This document shows, piece by piece, positions 8,395 through 17,479 of a DNA stretch of 64,000 nt (position 1 is the stretch's first letter; every line of letters starts with the position of its first letter). The DNA comes from PALSA-505 sp036501145 (GTDB lineage: Bacteria > Actinomycetota > Actinomycetes > Streptosporangiales > Streptosporangiaceae). A program made the translations under genes and the position numbers. The stretch is taken from positions 1 to 64,000 of the forward strand of contig DASYAV010000172.1 of the NCBI GenBank assembly GCA_036501145.1. The letters are read 5' to 3'. The notes below the pieces were generated by a model. The model saw nothing but the letters and a program-made list of their open reading frames with translations, made no database searches and was not told the origin of the DNA.

Positions 8395-8570
8395 GCCTGG
8401 CCGGTGGCCGGGGTGCGTCGCAAGAGGGAACCCGGTGGGAATCCGGGACTGCCCCGCAGCGGTGAACGGGAACGACCGCCGTCATCAAGCACTGGGCCTC
8501 AGGCCTGGGAAGCGACGGCCAGTAGAAGGCGCCGGCAGGCGCCGTGCCCGTGAGTCCGAAGACCTGCCTC
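8395..8570 (+). promoter_or_regulatory. Cobalamin riboswitch (metE leader)
   Basis: A canonical adenosylcobalamin aptamer. It has GGTGCG, AAGAGGGAACCCGGTG, GAATCCGGGACTGCCCCGC, CGGTGA, GGGAACGACCGCCGTC, CACTGGG, CCTGGGAAG and the B12 box GAGTCCGAAGACCTGCC ending near 8568. The order and spacing are those of the Cobalamin (RF00174) family. It lies 125 bases before metE, which is the expected target because B12-dependent MetH can replace MetE. Binding of B12 is expected to repress metE, by terminator formation or by hiding the RBS. Confidence 0.95.
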
Positions 8571-8692
8571 CGCCCGCGCGCCGGCCGGCGCGCGGTTGGT
8601 CCGTGGCCTCTCGGGTGGGCTGCGACGCGGCTGCGCGTCTGCTGCCTCCCCCGGTGAGCCACGGCTGATGGCTGGGCGAGGGAGACAAGGCC

Positions 8693-10927
8693 ATGGAAAT
8701 GACCGTGCTCGGGTACCCGCGGATCGGCGAGCGGCGGGAACTGAAGAAGGCAACCGAGGCGTACTGGGCCGGCCGGGGCACAGCCGCCGATCTGGCAGAG
8801 ACCGCCGCGTCGCTGCGCCGGCAGACCTGGCGGACGCTGCGCGATGCCGGGCTGACCAGCATCCCGTCGAACACGTTCTCGCTGTATGACCACGTGCTGG
8901 ACATGGCGGTGCTGGTCAACGCGGCGCCGGCCCGGTTCGCGGGGCTTACCGGGCTGGATGCCTACTTCGCGATGGCCCGCGGAACCGACGGGATAGCGCC
9001 GCTGGAGCTGACCAAGTGGTTCGACACGAACTATCACTACCTGGTGCCCGAGCTGGGGCCGGGGACCGACCTGCGGCTGGCCGGCGACAAGCCGGTGCGG
9101 GAGTACCTCGAGGCGCGGTCGCTCGGCATCGAGACCAGGCCGGTGCTGCTGGGACCGGTCTCCTTCCTGCTGCTGTCCAAGCCCACCGAGCCGGGGTTCA
9201 GCCCGCTGGTTCTGCTCGACCTGCTGCTGGACGTGTACGCGCGCCTGCTCGGGGACCTGCACGAGGCCGGGGCACAGTGGGTCCAGCTGGACGAGCCGGT
9301 GCTGGCCGCCGACCGGGCCGCGGGTGAGCTGGACGCGCTGCGGCACGCCTGCCACCGGCTCGGGTCACTGACCCGGCGGCCGAAGCTGCTGGTGAGCACG
9401 TACTTCGGCGAGATCGGCGACGCGCTGCCGGTGCTGGCCGCGAGCCCGGCCGAGGCCATCGGCCTGGACTTCGTGGCCGGACCCGGCAACCGGGAGGCGC
9501 TGGCCCGGGCCGGCGGCATCGGCGGTAAGACGCTGGTCGCCGGGGTCGTCGACGGCCGGAACGTGTGGCGCACCGATCTCCCGGCCGCGCTGTCGATGTG
9601 CGCGTCGCTGCTCGGCCTGGCCGGGCAGCTGACGGTGAGCACGTCATGCTCGCTGCTGCACGTGCCGCTCGACCTGCGAGCCGAGAGGTCGCTCGCGCCC
9701 GGGCTGGCCGGGCGGCTGGCCTTCGCCAGGCAGAAGGCCGGCGAGGTCGTCACGCTGGGCCGCGCGCTGACCGAGGGGCACGACGCGGTCGCCGCCAAAC
9801 TGGCCACGGCACGGGTCCCGGCCCCGGCGGTGAACGCGCGGGTCCGGGCACGGCTGGACACGCTCGGCGACGGCCGGCCACGCGGCACCTACCGCGCCCG
9901 CCAGGCGGCGCAGGCGGACGGCCTGCCGGTGCTGCCCACCACCACGATCGGGTCGTTCCCGCAGACCGAGGAGATCCGCAGGGCACGCGCAGATCACCGG
10001 GCCGGGCGCATCGGCGGTGACCGCTACGAGACGATCATGCGTGGCGAGATCGACCGGGTGATCGCGCTGCAGGAGGACATCGGGCTGGACGTGCTGGTGC
10101 ACGGCGAGCCCGAGCGCAACGACATGGTCCAGTACTTCGCCGAGCAGCTGGAGGGGTACGCGGCGACCAGCAACGGCTGGGTCCAGTCCTACGGCACCAG
10201 GTACGTCAGGCCGCCGATCCTGCACGGCGACGTCGCCCGGCCCGGCCCGATCACGGTCGGCTGGGCCAGCTACGCGCAGTCCAGGACGGCCAAGCCGGTC
10301 AAGGGCATGCTGACCGGCCCGGTCACCATGCTTGCCTGGTCGTTCGTCCGGGACGACCAGCCGCTGGGCGACACCGCCCGGCAGGTCGCGCTGGCGGTGC
10401 GGGACGAGATCGCCGACCTCGAGGCGGCCGGGATCGGCATCATCCAGGTCGACGAGCCGGCCATCCGTGAGCTGCTGCCGCTGCGGCGCGCCGACCGCGC
10501 GGCGTACCTGGACTGGGCGGTGCGGGCGTTCCGGCTGGCCACGTCGGGGGTGACCGACCGCACCCAGATCCATACCCACATGTGCTACAGCGAGTTCGGC
10601 GAGATCATCGACGCCATCGGGGCGCTGGACGCGGACGTGACCAGCGTCGAGGCGGCCCGCTCCCGGATGGAGTTCGTCGCCGACCTGACCGCGGCCGGGT
10701 TCGGGCGGGGCATCGGGCCCGGCGTCTGGGACATCCACTCCCCGCGCGTGCCGACGGTCACCGAGATGACCGAGGCGCTGTCGCTGGCGCTGCAGGCCGT
10801 CGAGCCCGGCCGCCTGTGGGTCAACCCGGACTGCGGCCTGAAGACCCGCGGTTACGCGGAGACCGAGGCCGCGCTGCGGAACCTGGTCGCGGCCGCCCGC
10901 CAGGTGCGCGCCGGCCTCGCCGGATGA
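8693..10927 (+). CDS. metE: Cobalamin-independent methionine synthase
   Basis: A 744-residue MetE (5-methyltetrahydropteroyltriglutamate-homocysteine methyltransferase), which makes methionine in the cytoplasm without B12. It has the duplicated barrel of the family: an N-terminal half with YPRIGERRELKKATEAYW and LTKWFDTNYHYLVPE, and a C-terminal half starting TTTIGSFPQT. The zinc ligands are visible as H629 and C631 in HMCYSEF, E653 and C714 in NPDCGLKTRG. The length is close to the E. coli enzyme. It starts at ATG 8693 after GGGAG, and its stop overlaps the next ATG. The leader riboswitch points to B12 repression. Confidence 0.97.
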   Translation: MEMTVLGYPRIGERRELKKATEAYWAGRGTAADLAETAASLRRQTWRTLRDAGLTSIPSNTFSLYDHVLDMAVLVNAAPARFAGLTGLDAYFAMARGTDGIAPLELTKWFDTNYHYLVPELGPGTDLRLAGDKPVREYLEARSLGIETRPVLLGPVSFLLLSKPTEPGFSPLVLLDLLLDVYARLLGDLHEAGAQWVQLDEPVLAADRAAGELDALRHACHRLGSLTRRPKLLVSTYFGEIGDALPVLAASPAEAIGLDFVAGPGNREALARAGGIGGKTLVAGVVDGRNVWRTDLPAALSMCASLLGLAGQLTVSTSCSLLHVPLDLRAERSLAPGLAGRLAFARQKAGEVVTLGRALTEGHDAVAAKLATARVPAPAVNARVRARLDTLGDGRPRGTYRARQAAQADGLPVLPTTTIGSFPQTEEIRRARADHRAGRIGGDRYETIMRGEIDRVIALQEDIGLDVLVHGEPERNDMVQYFAEQLEGYAATSNGWVQSYGTRYVRPPILHGDVARPGPITVGWASYAQSRTAKPVKGMLTGPVTMLAWSFVRDDQPLGDTARQVALAVRDEIADLEAAGIGIIQVDEPAIRELLPLRRADRAAYLDWAVRAFRLATSGVTDRTQIHTHMCYSEFGEIIDAIGALDADVTSVEAARSRMEFVADLTAAGFGRGIGPGVWDIHSPRVPTVTEMTEALSLALQAVEPGRLWVNPDCGLKTRGYAETEAALRNLVAAARQVRAGLAG

Positions 10928-11540
10928 CCGCGGCGGCCTGCACGCTGGAACCAGTCGACTCCCTCGGCTCCGCGGCCACCGCCGCGGTCCGGCGTATCTA
11001 CGAGCAAGGATTCCCGTCCCGGCTGCGGGCCGGCTTCACCACCCTCACCCGCCAGCGGCAGGCCGGGGAGATGTCCCTGGCCCTGGTGCGTGACGGACAG
11101 CCCCGCGGGTTCGCCGTGCTGCGGCCGCTCGGCGAGACCGGCTGGGTCTTCCTGCGGTACTTCGTGGTGGATGAACGGCTTCGCGGCCAGGGGCTGGGCG
11201 GAATCATGTGGCACGAGCTCGCCGCCCTGCTCCGCGCGGACGGCTACACACTGCTGGTGTTCGACGTCGAGGATCCGGCCGAGCCGGGCTGCGGCGCGGT
11301 GCAGGCGCGGATCAGGTCACGCCGGATCGGCTTCTACCAGCGGCACGGGGCCGGCCTGCTGCCGGTGCACGGGTACCGCACGCCGCACGGCAGCGGCTGG
11401 GCCCCGATGCTGCTGCTGACCCGGCCGGCGACCGGACGCTGGCCCGCGGGCACCGCGTCATCGTCAAGGTCGACGAGGCCGGGCGCCCGGTGCCGTGGAG
11501 CCCTTGGTACCGGACGGCGTTCGGGTCGCTGGCCGGGTAG
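10924..11540 (+). pseudogene. GNAT acetyltransferase with probable frameshift near its end
   Basis: The ATG at 10924 overlaps the metE stop (ATGA). The first 165 or so residues form a good GNAT: FLRYFVVDERLRGQGLGGIMWHELAALL with acetyl-CoA loop RGQGLG, then IGFYQRHGAG. After LLLTRPATG this frame becomes low-complexity Arg/Ser and continues to 12102, antisense to a secreted-protein gene. The +2 frame there instead reads HRVIVKVDEAGRPVPWSPW and stops at 11538-11540. I infer a one-base indel around 11430-11455, either a real mutation or a sequencing error. The core domain is complete and may still fold. Confidence 0.6.
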
Positions 11541-11550
11541 CCGCGCGAAG

Positions 11551-12189
11551 TCAGGTGCAGTCGAGGCTGCCCGCGCTGATCGTTTGCTTCTTGCCCTGCG
11601 CGTAGACCTGGAAAGACATCGGCAGCTTTCCCTTGGCCGGGCACGGAGCGGTGAATTTCACGTAGAACGCGCCGTTGGCGCTGGTCGTGGTGGAATGGTA
11701 GACACTTCCGGATATCAGCATGACCGCCGCCGTGCTGGCGTCGAACCCCGCGCCCTGCCATTTCCAGTGCAGCGCGTTCAGCGTGCCCTGGCCGGTTACG
11801 CAGGTATAACCGTTCGTGGAGACCCAGGTGGCCGCGCTGACCGTGCCCGCGCGGGCTTTCACCTGGTAATAGCCGTCGGGCTGGGCCACGTTGGTGAGGG
11901 TGGCGGTGAAGCCGCCGCTGGCGGAGGTCGTGCCGGTCACCCTGGTGGCCGTCTTGCCGTTGTAGGTGACCGTGTAGGCGGCCGACGCCGGAAACCCGGT
12001 GCCGGTGATGACCGTCGAGGTGGGATGCGAGCTGCCAGGGCAGAGCGAGGTCGGCGCATAAATGGCGGACGGCTTGACGGTTATCGATGCTTTAGCAGGT
12101 GAACTCGCGGCCGCGGCGGATGCACCTCCGGTGGCAAGTGCGGCCACGGCAAGGACAACTGTGGGCGTTATTATCCAGAATCTTCGCAT
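11551..12189 (-). CDS. Secreted protein with Ig-like/IPT-type strands
   Basis: A 212-residue exported protein. The N-terminal signal peptide is RRFWIITPTVVLAVAALATGGASAAAASS with a likely Ala-x-Ala cleavage site near residue 27. The mature part is Thr/Ser/Gly-rich with strand-rich segments such as STVITGTGFPASAAYTVTYNG, reminiscent of IPT/TIG or bacterial Ig-like repeats. It contains four Cys (in LCPGSS, YTCVTG, APCPAK and LDCT) that could form two disulfides. Function unknown. It is convergent with the GNAT remnant and lies upstream of, and divergent to, the nrdAB leader. Confidence 0.75.
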   Translation of the reverse strand: MRRFWIITPTVVLAVAALATGGASAAAASSPAKASITVKPSAIYAPTSLCPGSSHPTSTVITGTGFPASAAYTVTYNGKTATRVTGTTSASGGFTATLTNVAQPDGYYQVKARAGTVSAATWVSTNGYTCVTGQGTLNALHWKWQGAGFDASTAAVMLISGSVYHSTTTSANGAFYVKFTAPCPAKGKLPMSFQVYAQGKKQTISAGSLDCT

Positions 12190-12429
12190 TTAGTATCCCC
12201 CGTAATTCAGGCCTGCACCCAGGCCCTTTCCCCGTACCGCAGGATTTCCCGGCGGAATGCGCGCTGTCAAGGGCCAGCACCCTTTGCCATACCTTGAGGG
12301 CCTTTCCCTGCCGTCCGGCGGCTCCCAGCCGGTCCGCGCGGACCGCGCGCGGTGGGATTGACCGCAAACGTCCGCGACACGCCGGCACGACATATGGTGC
12401 TTGGGATCGCCAGGCCCTCTACATATGGT

Positions 12430-12645
12430 GTTCTCGCAGCTGGTCCCGGGGCCCGCCAGGCTCCGGGGGAAAGAGGGAACCCAGTGCGAATCTGGGACTG
12501 CCCCGCAGCGGTGAGCGGGAACGACAGCCGTCCGGGCCGCGCGAACATGCGCGGCGGGAACAGCACTGGGTTTTGCGGCCCGGGAAGCGGCGGCCACTAG
12601 GAAGCGCCACCCGGCGCGGTGCCCGCGAGTCCGAAGACCTGCCAG
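12430..12645 (+). promoter_or_regulatory. Cobalamin riboswitch (nrdAB leader)
   Basis: A second adenosylcobalamin aptamer. It has AAAGAGGGAACCCAGTG, GAATCTGGGACTGCCCCGC, CGGTGAGCGGGAACGACAGCCGTC, CACTGGG, CCCGGGAAG, CGGCCACTAG and the B12 box GAGTCCGAAGACCTGCC ending at 12643. It stands about 150 bases before nrdA. In actinomycetes this arrangement represses the oxygen-dependent class Ia reductase when B12 is available for the class II enzyme NrdJ. A CATATGGTG motif repeated at 12390 and 12422 lies just upstream and may belong to the promoter. Confidence 0.95.
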
Positions 12646-12793
12646 CGCACCGCGCGTGAGGTGCGCGCGGAACCCCGGCCGCGCGGGACGGCTGACGGGC
12701 AAAACGGTCTGCTGCCACCGGCCGGCCGGCCGTCTGTCTCGCCGTGCGCACGCGACCCGGGGTCATCGGGGACGAGTTGGCGAGGAGACAGAT

Positions 12794-15208
12794 ATGACGG
12801 TCACTGATCCCAGGCCCAGCAAGCCGGCTCCGGCGCGCATGCGGGTGCGCAAGCGGAACGGGGACGCCGAGCCGGTGGACGTGAACAAGATCGTCCGTGC
12901 GGTGGAGCGGTGCGCCGGCGGCCTGGACGAGGTCGACCCGATGCGGGTCGCGACGAAGACGATCAGCGGCCTGTACGACGGGGCGACCACGGCCGAGCTG
13001 GACCGGCTGTCGATCCAGACCGCGGCGGAGATGACCGGCGAGGAACCGCAGTACTCGCGGCTGGCCGGCCGGCTGCTGGCCGGCTACATCGCCAAGGAGG
13101 TGCGCGGCCAGGGCATCGCCTCGTTCTGCCAGTCGGTCAGCCTCGGGCACGCCGAAGGGCTGATCGGCGACCAGACCGCGACGTTCGTCAAGGACAACGC
13201 CCGCAAACTGGACGACGCGATCAGCCCCCAGGCGGACCTGGAGTTCGGGTACTTCGGGATCAGGACGGTCTACGACCGGTACCTGCTGCGCCACCCGGCC
13301 ACCCGGCTGGTGATCGAGACGCCGCAGTACTTCCTGCTGCGGGTGGCGTGCGGGCTGTCCGCCACGCCGGCCGAGGCGGTCAGGTTCTACCGGCTGCTGT
13401 CCTCGCTGGCCTACCTGCCCAGCTCGCCGACGCTGTTCAACTCCGGCACCAGCCACCCGCAGATGTCCTCCTGCTTCCTTGTCGACTCACCCCGCGACGA
13501 CCTGAATTCCATCTATGACCGGTACGGCCAGGTCGCGCGGCTGAGCAAGTTCTCCGGCGGCATCGGCATCGCCTGGTCGCGGGTCCGTTCCCGCGGCGCG
13601 CTGATCCGCGGCACGAACGGCGTGTCCAACGGGATCGTGCCGTTCCTGCGGACCCTGGACGCCTCGGTGGCGGCGGTCAACCAGGGCGGCCGGCGCAAGG
13701 GCGCGGCCTGCGTCTACCTGGAGCCCTGGCATCCCGACATCGAGGAGTTCCTGGAGTTGCGGGACAACACCGGCGAGGACGCCCGCCGCGCGCACAACCT
13801 GAACCTGGCCAACTGGATCCCCGATGAGTTCATGCGGCGGGTCGAGGCCGACGGGATGTGGTCGCTGATCGACCCGGACGCGGTGCCGGAACTGACCGAC
13901 CTGTGGGGTGAGGCGTTCGAGGCCGCCTACCGGGCCGCCGAGGCCGAGGGACGGTACGTCCGGCAGGTGAAGGCCCGGGACCTGTACGGCAAGATGATGC
14001 GCACGCTGGCACAGACCGGCAACGGCTGGATGACCTTCAAGGACGCCTGCAACGCCAAGTGCAACCAGACCGGGACGGCCGGCCACGTCGTGCACCTGTC
14101 CAACCTGTGCACCGAGATCACCGAGGTCACCACCGACACCGAGACCGCGGTCTGCAACCTCGGCTCGGTCAACCTGGCCCGGCACCTGGCCCCCGGCAAG
14201 GACGGCGTCATCCAGGTCGACTGGGACAAGCTGCGCGACACCGTGCGCACCGCCGTGCCGTTCCTGGACCGGGTCATCGACCTGACCTTCTACCCCAGCG
14301 AGCAGGCGGCCGGCTCCAATCCCCGCTGGCGGCCGGTGGGCCTGGGCGTGATGGGCTTGCAGGACGTGTTCTTCGCGCTGCGGCTGCCGTTCGACTCCGC
14401 GCAGGCGCGGGAGCTGTCGGCACGGATCGCCGAGGAGATCTACCTGACCGCGCTGGAGGTCTCCGCCGGCCTGGCCGCCGAGCACGGCCCGCACCCGGCC
14501 TTCCCCGGCACCCGGGCGGCCACGGGCCAGCTGCAGCCCGACCTGTGGCCCGCGGGAGGTGCGGCGTGCATCCAGGCTGGCCGGTGGAAGGCACTGCGCA
14601 AGCGGATCAAGGAGACCGGGCTGCGCAACTCGCTGCTGATCGCGGTCGCCCCGACCGCGACGATCGCCTCGATCGCCGGGTGTTACGAGTGCGTCGAGCC
14701 CCAGGTGTCGAACCTGTTCAAGCGGGAAACCATGTCCGGGGAATTCCTCCAGGTCAACACCGCACTGGTGGCCGAGCTGAAGGCACAGGGGTTGTGGACG
14801 CCGGCGGTGCGGGAGGAGATCAAGCGGGCCGAGGGCTCGGTGCAGCAGATCACCGCGCTGCCCGAGCAGACCCGCAGCCTGTTCCGCACCGCGTGGGAAC
14901 TGCCGCAGCGGGCGCTGATCGACCTGGCCGCGGCCCGGGGGCCGTTCATCGACCAGAGCCAGTCGCTGAACCTGTTCCTGGCCGCGCCCACCATCGGCAA
15001 GCTGTCCTCGATGTACCTGCACGCCTGGAAGTCCGGCCTGAAGACCACCTACTACCTGCGCTCGCGGCCGGCCACCCGGATCCAGCAGGCCACCGTCGGC
15101 CTGCCCGCCACGAGCACGAGCACAAGCACGAGCACGGACACGGGCACCGCCGGCGACGCCGTGGCTTGCTCGCTGGAGAACCCCGAGACCTGTGAGGCAT
15201 GTCAGTGA
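12794..15208 (+). CDS. nrdA: Ribonucleoside-diphosphate reductase large (alpha) subunit, class Ia
   Basis: An 804-residue catalytic subunit that reduces NDPs to dNDPs together with NrdB. It has an N-terminal ATP-cone (RVRKRNGDAEPVDVNKIVRAVERC) for allosteric control. The catalytic barrel includes SPTLFNSGTSHPQMSSCFL, NLCTEIT and VCNLGSVNLA. The radical-transfer Tyr pair is in WKSGLKTTYYLRS, and the tail ends CEACQ with the CxxC that accepts thioredoxin/glutaredoxin electrons. ATG 12794 has the RBS GAGGAGACAG. Its last codons overlap the start of nrdB by ten bases. The leader riboswitch predicts repression by B12. Confidence 0.96.
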   Translation: MTVTDPRPSKPAPARMRVRKRNGDAEPVDVNKIVRAVERCAGGLDEVDPMRVATKTISGLYDGATTAELDRLSIQTAAEMTGEEPQYSRLAGRLLAGYIAKEVRGQGIASFCQSVSLGHAEGLIGDQTATFVKDNARKLDDAISPQADLEFGYFGIRTVYDRYLLRHPATRLVIETPQYFLLRVACGLSATPAEAVRFYRLLSSLAYLPSSPTLFNSGTSHPQMSSCFLVDSPRDDLNSIYDRYGQVARLSKFSGGIGIAWSRVRSRGALIRGTNGVSNGIVPFLRTLDASVAAVNQGGRRKGAACVYLEPWHPDIEEFLELRDNTGEDARRAHNLNLANWIPDEFMRRVEADGMWSLIDPDAVPELTDLWGEAFEAAYRAAEAEGRYVRQVKARDLYGKMMRTLAQTGNGWMTFKDACNAKCNQTGTAGHVVHLSNLCTEITEVTTDTETAVCNLGSVNLARHLAPGKDGVIQVDWDKLRDTVRTAVPFLDRVIDLTFYPSEQAAGSNPRWRPVGLGVMGLQDVFFALRLPFDSAQARELSARIAEEIYLTALEVSAGLAAEHGPHPAFPGTRAATGQLQPDLWPAGGAACIQAGRWKALRKRIKETGLRNSLLIAVAPTATIASIAGCYECVEPQVSNLFKRETMSGEFLQVNTALVAELKAQGLWTPAVREEIKRAEGSVQQITALPEQTRSLFRTAWELPQRALIDLAAARGPFIDQSQSLNLFLAAPTIGKLSSMYLHAWKSGLKTTYYLRSRPATRIQQATVGLPATSTSTSTSTDTGTAGDAVACSLENPETCEACQ

Positions 15209-16263
15209 GCCAGACGCAGACCATGACCGGCACCGTCCAGCGCGGCGCAGCCGTCACGGACAATCACCTGCTGCTCGACCCGGGCATGGACCTGACCCTG
15301 CGGCCGATGCGCTACCCGCAGTTCTTCGACCGGTTCCGCGACGCGATCGCGAACACCTGGACGGTCGAGGAGGTGGACTTGCATTCCGACCTGCCTGACC
15401 TGGGCAAGCTGTCAGCGGCCGAACGGCACCTGGTATCCCGGCTGGTCGCGTTCTTCGCCACCGGCGACACGATCGTGGCCAACAACCTGGTGCTGAACCT
15501 GTACCAGCACGTCAACTCGCCCGAGGGGCGGCTGTACCTGTCCCGGCAGCTGTTCGAGGAAGCCGTGCACGTGCAGTTCTACCTGACCCTGCTGGACACC
15601 TACGTGCCCGATGAAGCCGAGCGGGCGGAAGCGTTCGCGGCGGTGCAGAACATCCCTTCCATCGCCCGGAAGGCGGAGTTCTGCTTCAAGTGGATCGACT
15701 CCATCTCCGCGCTGCGCGAGCTGCGCACCGTGGCGGACCGGCGGGCCTTCCTGCTCAACCTGATCTGCTTCGCCGCGTGCATCGAAGGGCTGTTCTTCTA
15801 CGGCGCGTTCGGCTACGTGTACTTCCTGCGTTCGCGGGGGCTGCTGAACGGGCTGGCCTCGGGGACCAACTGGGTGTTCCGCGACGAGTCCATGCACATG
15901 GCGTTCGCCTTCGACGTCGTCGATACCGTCCGCCGCCAGGAACCGGATCTGTTCGACGAGCAGATGGCCGGGCAGGTGCGCGAGATGCTGGCCGAGGCGG
16001 TGGACTGCGAGGCGCAGTTCGCCGGGGACCTGCTCGGCCAGGGCGTGCCCGGGCTGTCGCTGGCCGACATGCGCGGCTACCTGGAGCACGTCGCCGACCG
16101 GCGGCTGGCCCAGCTCGGCCTGGCGCCGCTGTACGGGTCGGCGAACCCGCTGGCGTTCATGGAACTGCAGGACGTGCAGGAGCTGTCCAACTTCTTCGAG
16201 CGCCGGGTGTCCGCCTACCAGGTCGGCATCACCGGGGAGGTGTCCTTCGACCAGGACTTCTGA
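15199..16263 (+). CDS. nrdB: Ribonucleoside-diphosphate reductase small (beta) subunit, class Ia
   Basis: A 354-residue radical-generating subunit. Diiron ligands and the radical Tyr are visible: D90 in FFATGDTIV, E121 and H124 in FEEAVHVQFY with Tyr128 at the Y122 position of E. coli NrdB, then IEGLFFYGAFGYVYFL and RDESMHMAF for the second half-site. The C-terminus ends VSFDQDF, the peptide that docks to NrdA. It overlaps nrdA by ten bases and is cotranscribed under the B12 riboswitch. No NrdR or NrdS gene adjoins it. Confidence 0.96.
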   Translation: MSVSQTQTMTGTVQRGAAVTDNHLLLDPGMDLTLRPMRYPQFFDRFRDAIANTWTVEEVDLHSDLPDLGKLSAAERHLVSRLVAFFATGDTIVANNLVLNLYQHVNSPEGRLYLSRQLFEEAVHVQFYLTLLDTYVPDEAERAEAFAAVQNIPSIARKAEFCFKWIDSISALRELRTVADRRAFLLNLICFAACIEGLFFYGAFGYVYFLRSRGLLNGLASGTNWVFRDESMHMAFAFDVVDTVRRQEPDLFDEQMAGQVREMLAEAVDCEAQFAGDLLGQGVPGLSLADMRGYLEHVADRRLAQLGLAPLYGSANPLAFMELQDVQELSNFFERRVSAYQVGITGEVSFDQDF

Positions 16264-16281
16264 CGCCGGGGCGGGCGCGTT

Positions 16282-16770
16282 TCAGCCGGGGTCCGGGAGG
16301 GCGGGGCGGGGCTTGCCCGGGGCGACCGTGCGGGCCAGGATGCCCAGCGTCGCCCGCAGCGCACTGTCCGGGATGACCGGGAAGATGGCGGCGTCTTTCC
16401 ACTCCTGCTCGGCACCCGACCAGTCGTAATACGACGTCACCAGCGTGCCGCCGTCGATGGGTTCCAGCCGGTAGCCGTACACGTGGCCCAGATTCAGCTG
16501 GCCGTGGACGGTCCAGGCGATCTCCTGGTCCGGCTGGAACCTGACGATCTCGATGGTGACGTCGTACAGGCCAAGGGGGTAGTCGTTCAGCGCCTCCCGG
16601 TCCATGTGCACCACGAAGGTGTCCCCTGCCTTGGTGACGATGTCCCCGCTGGCTTCCATCAGCATGCCGGCGCTGTCGATGGCGACGTGCCCCCGGGGAT
16701 CGGTGAGCACGGCGAAGATCTCGCCTGGTGAGGCGGCCACCGCCCGCTGCACCTCGAGTCGTTCTGGCAT
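16282..16770 (-). CDS. SRPBCC (START-like) family protein
   Basis: A 162-residue lipid/polyketide-cyclase-fold protein. The N-terminus LEVQRAVAASPGEIFAVLTDPRGHVAIDSAG and the YRLEPIDGGTLVTSYYDWSGAEQEW segment match the SRPBCC superfamily, which binds hydrophobic ligands in a helix-grip cavity. It is convergent with nrdB (18 bases between stops). Starts at ATG 16770. Ligand unknown. Confidence 0.82.
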   Translation of the reverse strand: MPERLEVQRAVAASPGEIFAVLTDPRGHVAIDSAGMLMEASGDIVTKAGDTFVVHMDREALNDYPLGLYDVTIEIVRFQPDQEIAWTVHGQLNLGHVYGYRLEPIDGGTLVTSYYDWSGAEQEWKDAAIFPVIPDSALRATLGILARTVAPGKPRPALPDPG

Positions 16771-16812
16771 GCGGTGATTGTGGCATACCAGGGCGAGCCG
16801 GGCGGCTGCGGT

Positions 16813-17190
16813 TCAGCCGGCATGCAGTTCGTAGTGCATGGTCTGGTAGTGCCGCAGGCGGTGCATCAGCGGGACGATCCGTCCTTGCAGCACCGGGTGG
16901 CGGCGGGCCAGGGCATGTGCGGCCACGCTGGCCTGCCCGGCATCCAGCAGGGTGGCCCTGGCGTCCACGGCGGGCCCGGTCGGCTTGCCGCGCAGGGTCG
17001 CGGGCGCCACCTTCACCCCGGGGTTGTTCCGCAGCCGCTTCGTCTTCCACGCCTTGTCGTAGGAGCGGAAGAACGCCCGGTCCCCGTCGAAGGCCAGGCT
17101 CACCGCGGTGGGCACCGGCGTCCCGTCCCGCTTGTAGGTCGTCAGCAGGATCGTCTTGGTGCCCCGGAGCCCGGCAATGCCGTTACTCAT
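16813..17190 (-). CDS. PPOX-class F420-dependent oxidoreductase-like protein
   Basis: A 125-residue split-barrel flavin/deazaflavin reductase. GTKTILLTTYKRDGTPVPTAVSLAFDGDRAFFRSYDKAWKTKRLRNNPGVKVAP is the classic PPOX-class TIGR03666-type pattern of actinomycete F420-binding proteins. ATG 17190 is preceded by GAGGAGAACCG, a very good RBS; an upstream GTG-type start would add nine residues. The likely role is redox of an unknown small molecule with F420 or FMN. It follows the SRPBCC gene in the same direction of transcription. Confidence 0.85.
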   Translation of the reverse strand: MSNGIAGLRGTKTILLTTYKRDGTPVPTAVSLAFDGDRAFFRSYDKAWKTKRLRNNPGVKVAPATLRGKPTGPAVDARATLLDAGQASVAAHALARRHPVLQGRIVPLMHRLRHYQTMHYELHAG

Positions 17191-17389
17191 CGGTTCTCCT
17201 CTCATCGAGCCGGTCACCCGTTAAGACAGCACACGCCGTCTCGCTGTGACAGGCGCCCCCGATCCCCAGACGCCTCCGCAGTGGCATGAGCGCGAGATGA
17301 CCCAGCATGCGCGCCTGAAACGCCCACCTCACAAGTTACTCCGCCGGGAATTAAGGGCGTAATCGTGCCAATTTGGGACTTTCGTCCTG

Positions 17390-17418
17390 TTGACCTGGTC
17401 AATTCGTCGGCCAAAAAT
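17390..17418 (+). promoter_or_regulatory. Candidate sigma-70-type promoter of the sigma-54 activator
   Basis: TTGACC at 17390-17395 is followed after 17 bases by AAAAAT at 17413-17418, a plausible -35/-10 pair ahead of the activator start at 17480. The -35 lies in a near-palindrome (TTGACC-T-GGTCAA, 17390-17402) that could be an operator. No -24/-12 element points towards this gene, so the activator is probably not sigma-54 dependent. Confidence 0.4.
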
Positions 17419-17479
17419 GCGCCTATCAGAGGACCGGATCGAGGAGGAGGCCCGTCCCGGCTACCTACCGGGAGGAATT

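Noticed and set aside
9644..10738. Long open frame antisense to metE
   Set aside because: Composition is Arg/Pro/Gly-rich shadow coding; metE on the plus strand is certain.
13487..15022. 511-codon frame antisense to nrdA
   Set aside because: Shadow of a GC-rich gene; no family similarity.
17357..17370. A TTGGCACG motif on the minus strand near the activator, resembling a -24 element
   Set aside because: The only GC downstream is nine, not ten, bases from the GG, and it points away from the activator to the PPOX gene 170 bases on. Treated as chance.
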